Assembly: GCF_022539505.1 (NCBI RefSeq)
Contig: NC_061508.1
Span: forward strand, 35,892,256 to 35,956,255
From: Lolium rigidum
Lineage: Eukaryota; Streptophyta; Magnoliopsida; Poales; Poaceae
Direction of reading: 5' to 3'
Length of the DNA: 64,000 nucleotides
In this document: positions 20,569-33,043 of the stretch, piece after piece
Layout: every line of letters starts with the position of its first letter
Position numbering within the stretch: position 1 is the first letter of the stretch
Program-made: the position numbers and the translations under genes
The notes under the pieces: generated by a model
Databases searched by the model: none
Told to the model about the DNA's origin: nothing
Seen by the model: only the letters and a program-made list of their open reading frames with translations

Positions 20569-21690
20569 GAGCATCTCCAGGAGGCGCGCTAAACGGCCCG
20601 CGCGCTAAAAAAAACATTCCATTTAGCGCGTGCTCTCTCCCGCGCAAACTCTTGCGAGCGTGGCACAAAATCCCCCCGCGCGCGTCATTCTGGGCGCCAA
20701 ATCTCCCGCACCGCTTACGCGCCTTAAAAGCTAGCGCTTGCGCGCTTCGCCAACCGTCAGAACATTCCTCACCGCTTCGCTTCGCGCCACTCACCGCTTC
20801 CGATGCCGCTCCATCCCCATGCCTCGTCGCGGGTCGAGCTCACGGTACTGGCGACTCGAGCTCGGGGCACCGCGTATCGAGCTTGGGGTACGGTGGCGTC
20901 CACGCGCGCCCCAACAACACGTACTACGCGGAGATACATTCCGGCGATGAGCGCATCGGTTACGGCACCTACGAGACCGTGGCGTGGCGACTCGGGCGCT
21001 CGCGCTTGTCGATGAAGTTCGACAACATGTGGACGCGCCAGCAGGCCGAGGATCTCGCGCCGCCACCGTACATCGTCACGCAGGAGGAGGAGCGCTACCG
21101 CGGGATGGAGCACCGTCTGCGCATCGCCGAGCGGGACGAGAGTGCGGCGCGCGTGTTGGCGGCCCGCTTCTCCAAGGACGTCACGCTGAGAACGAGCACT
21201 TCCGTATACAGAGAGCGCAGAAGACGGCGAGGCGGGCCGCGAAGAAGGAGGACCGCACACGACGAAGGGTGGAGAAGACGGTGAAGCGGGCCTTCATAGA
21301 AGCGCAGCTCGTCGGGCTGACCACCATTGGCGACGGCGACCCTCGTTGGGTTGACTTGTTCTCGTCGGATCTGGTGTCGGACATGACACCGAACTCGTCC
21401 GATTTCGAGTTTTAGATTGTAAAAATATGAACTACCCATCTAGCTAATTTTATCATATTTTCTGTCTATTTTTTAGTCTTGATCTTTATTTCACTTTGCT
21501 TCATTGTATGCAATTTTTGGCGCTGCATTTTTAGCGCCTTTGGAAATGCGTTGTTTCAACGCTGCAGTTTGTCGGCGCAATTTTTAGCTTTCGGTGAAGC
21601 TCTCGCCGACGCCGCGCGCTGCATCAGCCTAGCGTGCGCTGCATCTGTGCATTACAGTGCCAAAATATAGAGCCACTGCTCAACATGCTC
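20569..21690 (+). mobile_element. TIR transposon carrying an AP2/ERF-like sequence
   Basis: The left end is GAGCATCTCCAGGAG and the right end, read inward, is GAGCATGTTGAGCAG (11 of 15 bases match). TAA flanks both sides (20566-20568 and 21691-21693). The left end shares GAGCATCTCCA with the Harbinger end at 9122. The element is 1122 bp and has no transposase. The subterminal parts are rich in GCGCGCTAAA motifs. I infer a non-autonomous Harbinger-type element. The boundaries are good but not certain because the right repeat is diverged. Confidence 0.55.
20819..21415 (+). pseudogene. AP2/ERF-like protein, broken
   Basis: One frame gives YGGVHARPNNTYYAEIHSGD then GYGTYET...AWRLGRSRL, which matches an AP2/ERF DNA-binding domain (YRG element and WLG-like core). 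About ten residues expected between the GTYET and AWRLGR blocks are missing. It continues with MWTRQQAEDLAPPP, a Glu/Arg-rich helix region, and in a shifted frame ends ...DGDPRWVDLF...SSDFEF at 21413. There are at least two frame changes (before the AP2 part and near 21185). AP2 domains normally bind GCC-box or DRE DNA; this copy is unlikely to work. It is notable for lying inside a small transposon. Confidence 0.6.
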
Positions 21691-21693
21691 TAA

Positions 21694-22913
21694 CTTAGTA
21701 GTATTTAATTAACTTCTGCACTTTTTTTAGAGTTTGCAATTAAGAAAAATGCTACGGATTGTCAAATTTATTTAGTGAATTATAGTAGTTATAAGTTGCA
21801 ACTCATGTTGCAACTGAGATTTGATGACCTTATCTGACCGAGAATTACTACGTGCATTTAAAAAAAATAAGCATATACTTTTAGTCAGAAATCAAAACAT
21901 CCAAGTTTGACTGAAGATATACAGAAAAATATCAATATTTTTAATAGTTGATAAATACACTAAAGAAATACAATGTATGATGAAGATGTTTATATTTTTT
22001 GTCACCAAATTTAGTCAAATTTAAAGAGTGTTGACTTTTGACTATAAATTTATATGTCTTGTTTTGTGAAATAGAGGTAACAAGTTAGGTCTAAGTCGAT
22101 TAAAAACTTGTCACATCCTTTATCTAAGGCATACCATCCTTATATATGAAACTCCATTGAGATGATACTAGTAGAAGGCATGTTCTTTGCACTGTGCATT
22201 GCTATAAAATAGTTTGTACATTTGCATAGACATTATTTGGGATGTGGAAGGCAATTCCAGAGAATAGCGTGTAAATTTTACCTATTTTCTCGCATATTTA
22301 TTTTTTCAACCTACTTATCAATTAATAGCGGGTAGACCAGGAAGAGGAAGGTAGATACAAATGTTTTAAAAAACATGTACTCTAGTAGTAGACATGTACA
22401 CCAAGTACACATTTTCTTGTAAGGGCTTTCTGTAGTCGATCCCTTGCTAATTTGTGGCCCTCGGCCGGCGGTGATGGTCGTAGGGACTAGGGAGCACCTA
22501 CAAGGTTATCTCCAGCGGGTCGGTGAAGACAGCAATGACGTGCAATCACCACAACTCATGAGAGAAGCAAGAGTTTTTGTGATCAGATCTATATCAACAG
22601 TGAGGGCAAGTTCAGGTCATCTCGCTGCTGTCTAGACTGCACCCACAAGATGCCACACTTATATGCTTGCCTTTAGAGAATGCAGTGGCTCCTGAACCAA
22701 ACAAGACTGCACGAGGTATGTCTGTATCACCAAGCATTCACTTCCATGATGTCTCCCACTGCTATTCTCAAGGTAGCATCGACCATCGATCCCTTCGTGC
22801 TTAGTAATGCAACCTCACCTTCGACACTGATGTTTAGACGAGATTTAATCGGTTAGAGACTTTTTGCATGGAATGCCTTACTGTTGCGTTTGGAATCCAT
22901 CCAGTTGTCTGAA
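21694..22913. other. Intergenic, no gene seen
   Basis: AT-rich sequence with only short, unrecognised ORFs. Confidence 0.5.
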
Positions 22914-23185
22914 GGGCAAGATAAATTTCGTTGGAACTTAGAATCCAATGAAAAATTCTATGTAAGTTCATTGTACAATGTCATTATCCAACCGAAAATA
23001 CCAATTGATAAAAACAAGAAGATTTGAAAGATGAAGATACCGCTCAAAATTAAGATTTTTGGCTGGTATTTGCGTCGAGGAGTAATCCTAACCAAAGATA
23101 ATCTTGTGAAACACAATTGGCATGGGAGTACGCATAGTATTTTTTGTCAACACAATAAGACAATTAAACACTTGTTCTTCCAATT
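22914..23185 (+). pseudogene. LINE ORF2 relic, zinc-binding RVT region
   Basis: The frame reads ...QDKFRWNLESNEKFYVSSLY..., then after an in-frame TGA KMKIPLKIKIFGWYLRRGV, LTKDNLVKHNW, and a Cys/His segment ending HLFF. This is the zf-RVT domain found at the C-terminus of plant LINE (non-LTR) reverse transcriptases and related gene fragments. The reverse transcriptase itself is gone. Confidence 0.7.
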
Positions 23186-23830
23186 AAACACGTATTTACC
23201 ATGGCTGATATTGATATTCTATCTGACTCAGAGACTTTTTCCTTTTCTAAGGAAAATGATAACGAAAAGAGTTGACTAGTCTCACCAAATAATTTCGACG
23301 GCTTGCTTGTTCCCTAAAATTTGCGTAAAGCACATATGCTCCGATGCTTGTGGCGCCGTGCATGTGCACTCGCACTCGCAGCCGCTGCCTTCGCTTTTGC
23401 CGGATCAGCAATATATTTTCCGCTACTGATTTCCGTTAAGTCGGTGTCAGCTGATCGATTTCACCACCGGGATATACTACTCTCTGGAATCACTTCTCGA
23501 GGAGCCAAAAAAAAAAGTGGAGTGGCAGAAGCTTCGAGAGGGAGGGCACGTGAGCCCGAAGCAGAGGACAGCGCTCTTCGCTTCGTCGGCTTCTGGCGGC
23601 CGCCGGCCGGCCACGTAAACACCTGGACGGCTGGACGTTGGAACCCGTCGCATGCCGGAACTTTCCAGAGACCGTCCATGGATTTTCTTCCTCCATAGAA
23701 AAATCGTCCACGCGGAATACCTTCTCTCATCTCAGCTCAATCCCCACGGGTGGCGCCTTGCCGGAAATGTTATTCTCCAGCCAAGGTTAATTCCCGACAC
23801 ATACGATTTCTGTCAAGTTAATGCCTTAGC
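23186..23830. other. Region without a recognised gene
   Basis: GC-rich from 23330. Several overlapping ORFs occur on both strands but none shows a domain. It may be a decayed promoter or leader region. Confidence 0.35.
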
Positions 23831-23846
23831 AAGTACAGCATATTTA

Positions 23847-24725
23847 AGGTCTTCCGCGTCTGCGCAGGCGGCGGCGGCGGAAATAAATTTCCTGCTCCAA
23901 TCTTCGGCATCTGCGTTGGGCCCCTCTCCTTCCGCTTGCCGCTCCGGCGGTAGGAGGGAGGGGGACCCCGTTTTTTGCATGGTACTTAGGGCTAGGAGTT
24001 CTCTGGCATGGCGCGCCGTTGGGGTGGTGGGAGCGGCGCCCGGGCAAATAAATCTGCCTCAACTCTTCTCCCACACCGGCGCTGTCCTTCATGGCGGCGT
24101 CTCGGAGTTGGTGGCACTGTGTGCTTGCCGATCTTTCAGATCGGTGGCTTTAGGGTTCATGGATGGTGTCGGCGAGGCGGCGGCGACGACTCCATCAGAT
24201 GGTTTTTTCCTCCTGCTCTGTCCCCGTTGCTGCGGCGTTGTCTCCGGCGCCAAGGTGGAGCAGAGAGGATTCATCCAGGAGTACGTGCAGACGGTGGTCT
24301 CGCACCGGTGACAGCTGGAAGATGGTGCGCCTTGTGCTGGGTTCGTGGTTGAAGGCCGATGGTTCTCGGTTCCCTACTCCGACATCGTCGTGCGTGGGTG
24401 CCAGTGCTGAAGTTCGATGGCGTGTCCAGGGACATGCTGCCCTGGTCTGATTCTTTCAACGACAATGGTTTGTCCTATGGCAAACTACATTGGAGGTCCG
24501 AAAAGCTGATGATCAGCGATGGAGCCGCGTCGAGCTCAGGTGAAGAGGTGATCTGTCCATTTTTTCCTTGGTGGCTGCTACGGTGGTGCCAAAGAAGATG
24601 GATAGGTGTTGGTTTGTCACATAGGTTTATCCTATCTTTCCAGATCTGTAAGATCGGTGTATACGTACTTTGTATCTCGTCTTTTATTTATCAATGAGAA
24701 TCGTATTACCATGCAAAAAAAAAAA
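23847..24725 (+). mobile_element. Retroposon with poly(A) tail and 16-bp target duplication
   Basis: AAGTACAGCATATTTA occurs directly before (23831-23846) and directly after (24726-24741) this 879-bp segment. The segment ends in a poly(A) run and starts with GC-rich, CGG-repeat sequence. These are the marks of L1-type target-primed reverse transcription. There is no reverse transcriptase ORF and no recognised source gene. It may be a LINE 5'-leader joined to a 3' end, or a retroposed transcript. The longest frames (such as 23652-24311) show no domain. Confidence 0.75.
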
Positions 24726-25039
24726 AAGTACAGCATATTTATGTCTGCTAAATATTGGCGTAGAACAGATAGTGCACTGGCATCATGAGCATAATTTTTG
24801 TAAATATGTAATGAACAAAGAATTTCTTTGGCTAATGCTGCTACTTTGAACTGGCACTTTACGTACAGAAGGTGGTTAGATGAAGGTCAACGGGATCAGT
24901 TAAGAGGAATGACAGATAACGCTATGACCTGCCCCCTCGGTGAGGGGCAGAGATAAACATATTTAGAAATTGACAAAATTTGGGACTTCCTGTAAATATA
25001 TAAGAAATTGCATGAGAATTTGTTGAAGAGAAATTTCAA

Positions 25040-25230
25040 GAATCTGTGGAGAGCTAGAATTCCACCTTTTTTTTTTGGTTGTGCTTGATTTGGCATAATG
25101 TAGTTGCTACTGGACATAATACGATATAAAAGGGATCGCATGGGATTTTGATTGTAGATTTTGTCCTTTTTACATGCCCTGCAGCTAAAATATGTGAACT
25201 GCAGTGAGCAAGTCTATTGCGGCCTTGAAT
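25040..25230 (+). pseudogene. LINE ORF2 relic, zinc-binding RVT region (diverged)
   Basis: Across frame changes one can read NLWRARIPP, then WLCLIWHNVVAT and CPAAKYV, the typical landmarks of the zf-RVT region of plant LINEs. It is heavily decayed and is a different copy from that at 22914. Confidence 0.45.
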
Positions 25231-25299
25231 AGGTTTGGCAATTTTACTCAATATTTTAGTTGGATTGAAAGACGCTCTCCTCGGAAAACAAACTTGCAT

Positions 25300-26270
25300 G
25301 TTGTTGGAGTTGCAATTTTGTGTTGAGCTTTATGAAAGTTAAGAAATAGAGCGTGTTTCGAGTTCAAATAAAAGTCACCTGCAGATATTATTTCTTATGC
25401 ATGTACGCCTTTTAGATACTGGGAAGGACTTCAGTCAGTTGGTAACAAGAATGGTGTTTTATCAAGTGCAGAAGTAATCCTGGCGACGATGCTTTCCATC
25501 CATGCTTCCACTTCTAGGAAGAGAGCTCTCCAGATTGTTGATCATCAGAGCTCATTCGGAGGAAGAGGAACATTCAGATTAATACACATCATGGCCGTCG
25601 TTTCTGTTTGTTGTTGTCTCTTATGTGTTGGTTCCAGATATTTGGTGAGTCTTCCTTCAGTAGGATCTTTTTGGTTAATTTCTGGGTTGAGCTGGTGTGC
25701 TCTAGGAATAGTGGTTGTCTCAAAATTAGTTTGGCTGGGTGCTTGAGCTACTTCAAAACTAATTCGCAAAAAAAAGAATGCTACTTCAAAACTTGTTGTC
25801 AGTTTATTTTCATTTGATTTATTTTTCTTTTGGTATGCTTTTGCCTTAGGGCGGGTACTTGGATCTCTGTTGTTATCTGTTGATTGTGGAACCCGGAGCT
25901 TTTACTTCATATATGAAAAAATAATTAGATTTGCATAATTTGCTAGTAAGGGCGGCATGGTGAAGATGATGAGAATGTGCTCCTAAGTTTTTTGTCGATT
26001 TGTTATTTTTTAGTATGTTCCCGAGGCTTCGAAAGAAACAATAGGACGCTGAGTTACATCGTCGATTAACAGAAAAACAACAAACTTCGTGAATCATCTA
26101 CCTAAATATTCTGTCGTCTCTCAATTTTTAATGAGATCGGGAACCCCAGTCGGGTTCCTTCTATTAAAAAATAGATCCACTCAGACATAATCTGTCTTAC
26201 TCATGTGCACAGACAGTTTCTTTGAATTGCATCGTACGTGATGCGTCGAGGATGGACGCGTACTACTAAA
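25300..26270. other. Intergenic, no gene seen
   Basis: It holds a small inverted repeat, GGGAACCCCAGTCGGGTTCC (26139-26158), followed by CTATTAAAAAA, which may be the 3' tail of a LINE. No coding region is recognised. Confidence 0.35.
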
Positions 26271-26279
26271 CCCTAACCC

Positions 26280-27627
26280 GCCCCTCTTGCCCCCCCCCCC
26301 CGAGGGCGATGGGGCGCCTCCAGCCGTCGGCCGCCTCGGTCCTCCCCCACCCCGCCGCTCGACAGGGATCGTCGGGCTAAGCCTGGGCGACGGCGACGGA
26401 TCTTCATCTCCCGCATCGCAGGGGGAGGGGAGGGGCCTTCTTCCTCCGTAGCAGCATGGCACTTTCGGGAGGTCTGGTCCGGCGGTGGATCTCGTGACGG
26501 CCGCGGCGGGCGCCAGCGGCACTCAGCTCTAAACCTTGCCGCCCCTTCTCAGATGGGATCGGCCATGTACATGGGTTCGAACGGGCCGGTGGCTTGGCGG
26601 TGGAAGACTTCCTGATGGTGGCGGTGGTGGTTGCCTCCGGCGACGTATTCTAACGACGGCAGAGATGCAGGGGACGGGCTGATTGGGTGAAAATCCTAGG
26701 TTCTTCTCTTTGCCCTCTTCGTGATCACATATATCGTTGGTGGAGGGCCGGATGGCTGCAGGCCGTTGCCCAGGTCTTCCTGGTGTCTCTGTGTTGCTTC
26801 GGCTGGCCTAGGATGGTCGGCGGTGTTGGGGCACGACCTGAATAAAGGTGGCGGTCCTAGGGTTGTTCTTGTGTGAAGATGAAGACCTGCGTGAGGCATG
26901 TCCTTCTCGACCTGGCTAGAGTGTTAAGTTTCGGAAGGAACCACCGGCGAATGTAACAGTGCACATATTGTATGGAGTTTGCTAGACAAGGTGGTATTTG
27001 GTCATGCGCACCCATGCGTTTATTCCGACCGTTTGGTTACGGAGAGAGCGATGCGAAGCTCTATTCTTTCTTGCCATACAATGCCATTTGGTCCTGGGTG
27101 AAGTCAGAGGCGGGGAATATCATGATGGCTGGGTTTGGAGTACTAGCAATGGAGGTCTAAGTCTATGCGTTGGTGAGTAACTTGCTTGGTGTTCTGGGCT
27201 TGCAGCAGCGGTATGAAAGTGGGGGCGGTAGCACAGGTGAAGTTCAGAGTCTTGCCTTTCAGGATGAACATCCAAGGTCCGGCCTCAATTGGTTGTGTCT
27301 GGCAATGACCTTGTTGAATGCATTGTTTTGAAAGCGCGGACTATCTTCAGAGTGAAAACCTAAGATCTTTAATCGAGCGACGACGATGTTGGTGCACTGT
27401 TCCCTTGTTGGAGGTGTCGCTTTTGAAGAGTCTGAAATTTAGGTGTTGTCATGGTGATGGTTCTATTGTTGTTGCTAGGGCTGAAATGCTTTGGCGGGGC
27501 TCTTTTTTCTTAGTTTTTTTTCTCTTTTTTGGTTGTGTGCATTCGTATTGTCATTTGGACGGTACGTTGTTGCAGAGGCTCTGTGTTGATATCTTCTGAT
27601 ATTAATATATTTCTTTTATCGAAAAAA
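26280..27627 (+). mobile_element. Probable LINE-derived segment with A-rich 3' end
   Basis: It begins in GC-rich leader-like sequence after a run of C. It ends GATATTAATATATTTC, TTTTATCGAAAAAAG near 27627, a 3' end common to plant LINEs. No ORF with LINE domains remains and I could not find a target duplication. The left border is a guess from composition. Confidence 0.35.
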
Positions 27628-28340
27628 GACTTTGCCCCTCATTTTTTAGCAGCGCCTTTATAGCTGGTAAAGTGGTAGAAGCCCAAAAAATTTACTCTTA
27701 TAGAAATTAAGATTATTTTAACAAATCTGATCGTGCACCTGGGCACTAATGAGCCCGTTTATGGAAACAAAATTTGGAACTCAAACTTCTGGGTCTCCAA
27801 ATAGTCTGCCAAAAAAGTTGTATAGCTAGAAATAGACATCCAGAATGTATGCCAGAAAATTTGTTTAGTTCACAAAAATAACAAGATTTTGACTAAAATA
27901 GATTATTTTACTCCTATATATTATAAATTTTCATTTCCCTATAGCCCAAAATGAAAAGTTTTTCTACCCAAGACATCGTGTGGGCATAAAGACCATGTAT
28001 ACATATTCCCAAAATAATGGAATTTTGATACTCAAAAGTACAATTTTCAAATTTGTCAAAAAAAAAGGCAGCAGTATGCTCGGGTGCTAAAAATCCTGTT
28101 CCGTTTGATTTCTTGTCATACGAAAACCCCAGCAGCCTTCGCGCACCGGTGCTTCCTTTTTGTTAAAAATATTGGAAACATATTTATGAGACTCAAAAAA
28201 ATCTGAAAACAAATATACGCACACATATAGGATAATGCATAGATGAACCGGCCGGCATATGCTCCTGCCGGAACTCGTCATGCTATTGGGTGCGAAAAAG
28301 AGGTGGTCCCCTAGCTCCTGCGATTGTTTTGAATGCAATC
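27628..28340. other. Intergenic, no gene seen
   Basis: AT-rich sequence with no recognised feature. Confidence 0.5.
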
Positions 28341-28350
28341 AACAATACAA

Positions 28351-28742
28351 TGTATAAATACTTAGCATGGGACCCACCACTGAGTGGGACCAGAGAGAGA
28401 AAACGTGAGCGAATTTATTTCCCAATTAACTGCCTCATCTCATCTATAGCTGGGAAACCGCTGCTCGCCCTCCCGTCCTCCTTTTCCTCCGTCAAGCTAG
28501 CTGCCACAGACCTCCCGTACATCTCCTCTTGCGGCGAGGCACGGACTAGCTCTGCCCGGAGATCCGCCATGGGCTCCCTCGACGGCGCCGCCGACTCGTG
28601 GAATCACAAAGTGTGTAGCCGCAACGCCGGCGCGCTTGCCGCTGCAGTTTGCCTCGGCGGTTGGTGGAGTCGTCGGGAGGCCGAGCGGGCCGCGCGTCAA
28701 GGCGCCGTTGTTCGGTTGCATCGCCGGAATACGGCTGCCTAG
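28351..28742 (+). other. Gene-start-like region (TATA box and ATG), product unknown
   Basis: TATAAATA at 28351 is followed by a pyrimidine-rich leader and an ATG at 28570 in a good context (GCCATGGGC). The frame MGSLDGAADSWNHK runs only to 28742. A GT just after the AAA codon could be a splice donor. This may be the 5' end of a gene whose remainder was lost, or a gene fragment. No homology is recognised. Confidence 0.3.
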
Positions 28743-29296
28743 ACGAGCAAGCCATATGGTTCCCGGACCGGTAGGCTGAAAAGCAGGAACGCCACCCAGA
28801 CCGGCGGCTGCAGGTCGTGGACCCCGGTGGCCTCTCAGGCGGCGCGCAGCGCCCCCTCGCCCGCCGCGATGGCCACGGGCGCCGGCACCCGCCACGTCAT
28901 CCGCTGCAGCACCTCCTCCGAGTCGAGGAACACGAGGTCGTCGCCCGCGCGGTCGCCCAACTTCTCCAGCTCCTCGTCACCGACCGACGTTTCGGCCCGG
29001 CCAGCCGAGCCGAGGAAGAAGGAGGCGAGGGGCATCCAGGCCGGCACGCGCTCCACGCTCGCGGCGTCGCTGTGCGCTCGGCGCCGACATGCAGCTCTGG
29101 CAGGGGAGCCAGAGGGTGCCGGCGAAACTTGACGCGGAGCTGGGCTAGGCGCTTGTCCCGCGGTGGGTAGCCCGAGCTCGACGAAGGGGAGGATTTCAAG
29201 GAGCGCGGTGAGGTCGTGCTACAGCTCGCGCACCTGGTCGTGCTGCAGCTCGGGCACCCGGTTCGTGGGATTGTTGGGGACGGCGCCGACGAGCGC

Positions 29297-30692
29297 TAAT
29301 AACCCACAAGTATAGCGGATCGCAGCAGTCTTCGTGGGTAGTAAAACCCAATTTATTGATTCGACACAAGGGGAGATAAAGAATACTTGAAAGCCTTAAC
29401 AGCGGAGTTGTCAATTCAGCTGCACCTGGAAACAGACTTGCTCGCAAGAGTTTATCAGTAGTAACAGTTTTATAGCAATAGCGATAGTGAAATAACGATA
29501 GCGAGTAACAGAGACAGCAGTAGTGATTATAGTAAACAGCAGGATTAAAATAATGTAGGCACGGGGACGGATAACGGGCGTTGCATGGATGAGAGAAACT
29601 CATGTAACAATCAAGCAGGGCATTTGCGAGATAATAATAAAACGGTGTCTAAGTACAAAGCAATCAATAGGCATGTGTTCCAATTATAGTCGTACGTGCT
29701 CGCAATGAGAAACTTGCACAACATCTTTTGTCCTACCAGCCGGTGGCAGCCGGGCCTCAAGGGAATCTACTCGGATATTAAGGTACTCCTTTTAATAGAG
29801 TACCGGAGCAAAGCATTAACACTCCGTGAACACATGTGATCCTCACATCACTACCATCCCCTCCGGTTGTCCCGATTTGCCACTTCGGGGCCATTGGTTC
29901 CGGACAACGACATGTGTATACAACTTGCAGGTAAGACCATAAACAATGAATATCATGATGAAGTAATAACATGTTCAGATCTGAGATCATGGCACTCGGG
30001 CCCTAGTGACAAGCATTAAGCATAACAAGTTGCAACAATATCATCAAAGTACCAATTACGGACACTAGGCACTATGCCCTAACAATCTTATACTATTACA
30101 TGACCAATCTCATCCAATCCCTACCATCCCCTTCAGCCTACAGCGGGGGAATTACTCACACATGGATGGGGGAAACATGGCTGGTCGATGGAGAGGCGTC
30201 GGTGGTGATGGTGGCGATGATCTCCTCCAATTCCCCGTCCCGCGGAGTGCCGTAACGGAGACTTCGGCTCCCCGAGACGGAGTTTCGCGATGTGGCGGCG
30301 TTCTGGAGGGTTTCTGGCGACTTCGACTTCTCCCCGTGCGTTTTTAGGTCGAAGGCAATAAGTAGTCCGAAAGAGGGCGTCGGGGGCCGACCGAGGCCAC
30401 CACACACTAGGGCCGCGCGGGCCCCTCCTGGGTCGCGCCGGCCTAGTGTGTGGGGCCCTCGTGCCCCCACCTGGCTCGCCCTTCTGGCTCCGCCAATATT
30501 CTGGGAAAACAGGACCTTCTGCATAAATTCCGAGGATTTTCCCGAAAGTTGAATTTCTGCACAAAAACGAGACACCAGAACTGTTCTGCTGAAAACATCG
30601 TTAGTCCGTGTTAGTTGCATCCAAAATACACAAATTAGAGGCAAAACAATAGCAAAAGTGTTCGGGAAAGTAGATACGTTTTGGACGTATCA
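29297..30692 (-). repeat. 3' LTR of element A
   Basis: 1396 bp, ending at 30692 with the TGATACGTCCAAAACG start when read on the minus strand. It is intact, unlike the 5' LTR, and shows the uninterrupted ATGGGGGAAACATGG target used by element B. Confidence 0.92.
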
Positions 30693-30706
30693 ACTCCCCC
30701 AAGCTT
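30693..30706 (-). other. Polypurine tract of element A
   Basis: On the minus strand AAGCTTGGGGGAGT lies directly before the 3' LTR and is the primer for plus-strand DNA. Element B has the same sequence at 46954-46967. Confidence 0.8.
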
Positions 30707-33043
30707 AGCTTATTGCTTGTCCTCAAGCAATTCAGTTAACAACCGAGCGATAAAAGAACTTTCACGAACACATTTGTTCATATGATGTAAATATTCTCAT
30801 GCTATGGCTAACACTTAGGCAGTTCATAATAAGATACATGCAAATAAGATCATCTAATAGCTATGTCAATCATGGAAAGGTACCAACAATTAATAATAAG
30901 CATCATGAATCATGTATATAAGCAGGATTGCAATGTTCATAAAAGAGTATGATAGAGTGGTATCTCGCTTGCCCATATTTGATCAGCAAAACATAAATGC
31001 TCGAGGCACCTCTGAAGTTCATAGAAAGACTAGAAATAGTGATTGTTAAAGATAAAAGCATCAAAGTTATACCACAATCAATCATATTTTGAGACAAGCA
31101 TATTACACTAAGAATGACAGCTGTGCTCTCAAGAAAGTACTCAAAGAAAGGATGGAGACTCAATGTAAAAGTAAAAGATTGACCCTTCGCCGAGGGAAGC
31201 AGGGATTAACATGCGCTAGAGCTTTTCATTTTTAAAACAGGAGTAAAATTGTTTTGAGAGGTGCTTGTTGTTGTCAACGAATGGTAATGGGTACACCAAC
31301 TACCTCGCCAACCGGACTTCCAAGAGCGGCTCCCATGAAGGACGTTATCTCTACCAGACAAGGTAGATCATCCCTCTTCTCTTTTGTTTACACACGTATT
31401 TTAGTTTTATTATGGGTGACACTCCCCCCAACCTTTGCTTACACAAGCCATGGCTAACCGAATCCTCGGGTGCCTTCCATCAATCACTTACCATGGAGGA
31501 GTGTCTATTTGCACAATTAAGTTGCTTACTGATGGATCAGAGCAAAACATGTGAAGAGAATTATTAATGAAGTTTGATTAATCGGGGCTGGGAACCCCAT
31601 TGCCAGCTCTTTTTGCAAAATTATTGGATAAGCGGATGTGCCACTAGTCCATAATGAAAGTCCGTCAAGAGTAAATGACAAGGTTGAAGGTTAAACACCA
31701 CATACTTCCTCATGAGCTATGAAACATTAGCACAAATTGAAAAGCATTTTGAAGGTTTTAAAGGTAGCGCATGAGAATTTACTTGGAATGGTTTGAAATG
31801 CCATGCATAGGTATTTATGGTGGACACTTTGGAACAACTTGGTTTTCAGGGGTTTGGAAGCACGAGCGGTGTTCCCGCTCAGTACAAGTGAAGGCTAGCA
31901 AAAGACTAGGGAGCGACAAATCAAGAGAGCAGTAACTGTCATAATCATGCTTGCGGCAAAATAAATTAACTGAGTCATAAAAGTGATACAAGAACTCTGA
32001 AGCAATGTAAATCATCGAGGCTTAATTGACTTTTGTTCAGTCATATGCATGCGCGAGCATGTGCCAAGTTAATTCAACCGAATTATTCAGAGGAGGATAC
32101 CACAATATCATACCTATCTATGAATAAAACAATGCAAGCAAACATCCATGACATGCTACTCATATTAATAAATTGGAGCTAAACATGAGAGATCATGAAC
32201 TACTAGACTTTCTTAAATGACATATACCTCACATGAACCAACTAAGCATGCTCACATGGATGAGTATATGTACAAAAATGAAAACAAATAGAGTTCATAC
32301 CAGCCTCTCACCACAATCAGATTGTCGAATATCGTCATTATTGCCTTTCACTTGTGTAGCTCGGATAATATGAAATGAAAACCATGCTCCGGCCACCGAA
32401 GACCATTGAACTCATAAAGAACTTTACAAAACCAAAGAAGAACAACAAATATTTTTGGTGTTTTCGAATTTGGACACAAGAACAAAAGGAAACAAGCAAA
32501 CAAAGCAAAATCTTTTAGGGTTTTCTTATAGCAAACTAGCAATAGCAAATAAAGCGAAACAAATGCAAGAATCAAAATAAACAAATGGTGAAGAGAAACA
32601 ACAGAAATATTTTTGGTCTTTTTGTGTTTTAGGAAAGAAACAAAGCAAGAACAAGAAAATGAAAACTAAAAGAAACACGAGAAAAGCAAGATGGCAGAAA
32701 TCTGCCAAAACTCGACAACGAGTACAAAAATCGATTTTTACAAAAATATTCCGTTGCTCAGCTCGAAAAGTGTTCAACTAATGAAAGTTAGATAACAACC
32801 TGGGGAACATGCACAAAAATTGGCAGCTCAAAATAACGTTCTGGCTGTGCGCACGAATTTTTTTAGTAACAGTCCAGAATCTGTTTTCAGGCAGCACTTC
32901 CCCAAATATCATCTCCCTCTCATTAGAAAACCACTCAAAGAAACTAAACAAGTATGTACAAGTATCCAGCAACCATAATATGCAAAGAATGAGTGATGCC
33001 GGTATACCTCCCCCCAAGCTTAGGCTTTTGACCTAAGTGGAGA
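30707..33043 (-). other. Non-coding 3' tail of element A
   Basis: About 2.3 kb between the third ORF and the polypurine tract. It matches 44621-46953 of element B over its length. The small ORFs in it are not conserved as proteins between A and B. Confidence 0.7.

Noticed and set aside
23321..24697. Protein-coding gene spanning the retroposon region
   Set aside because: Overlapping frames with no domain, and the 16-bp duplication and poly(A) show that 23847-24725 is an insertion.
26181..26522. GC-rich minus-strand ORF with Pro/Gly runs
   Set aside because: Low-complexity sequence around a poly-C run; no domain and no start context.
30156..30644. ORFs inside LTRs (also 7727-8156, 48339-48844, 50013-50446, 38706-39110)
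   Set aside because: They recur only because the LTRs recur, overlap each other on both strands and change frame between copies.
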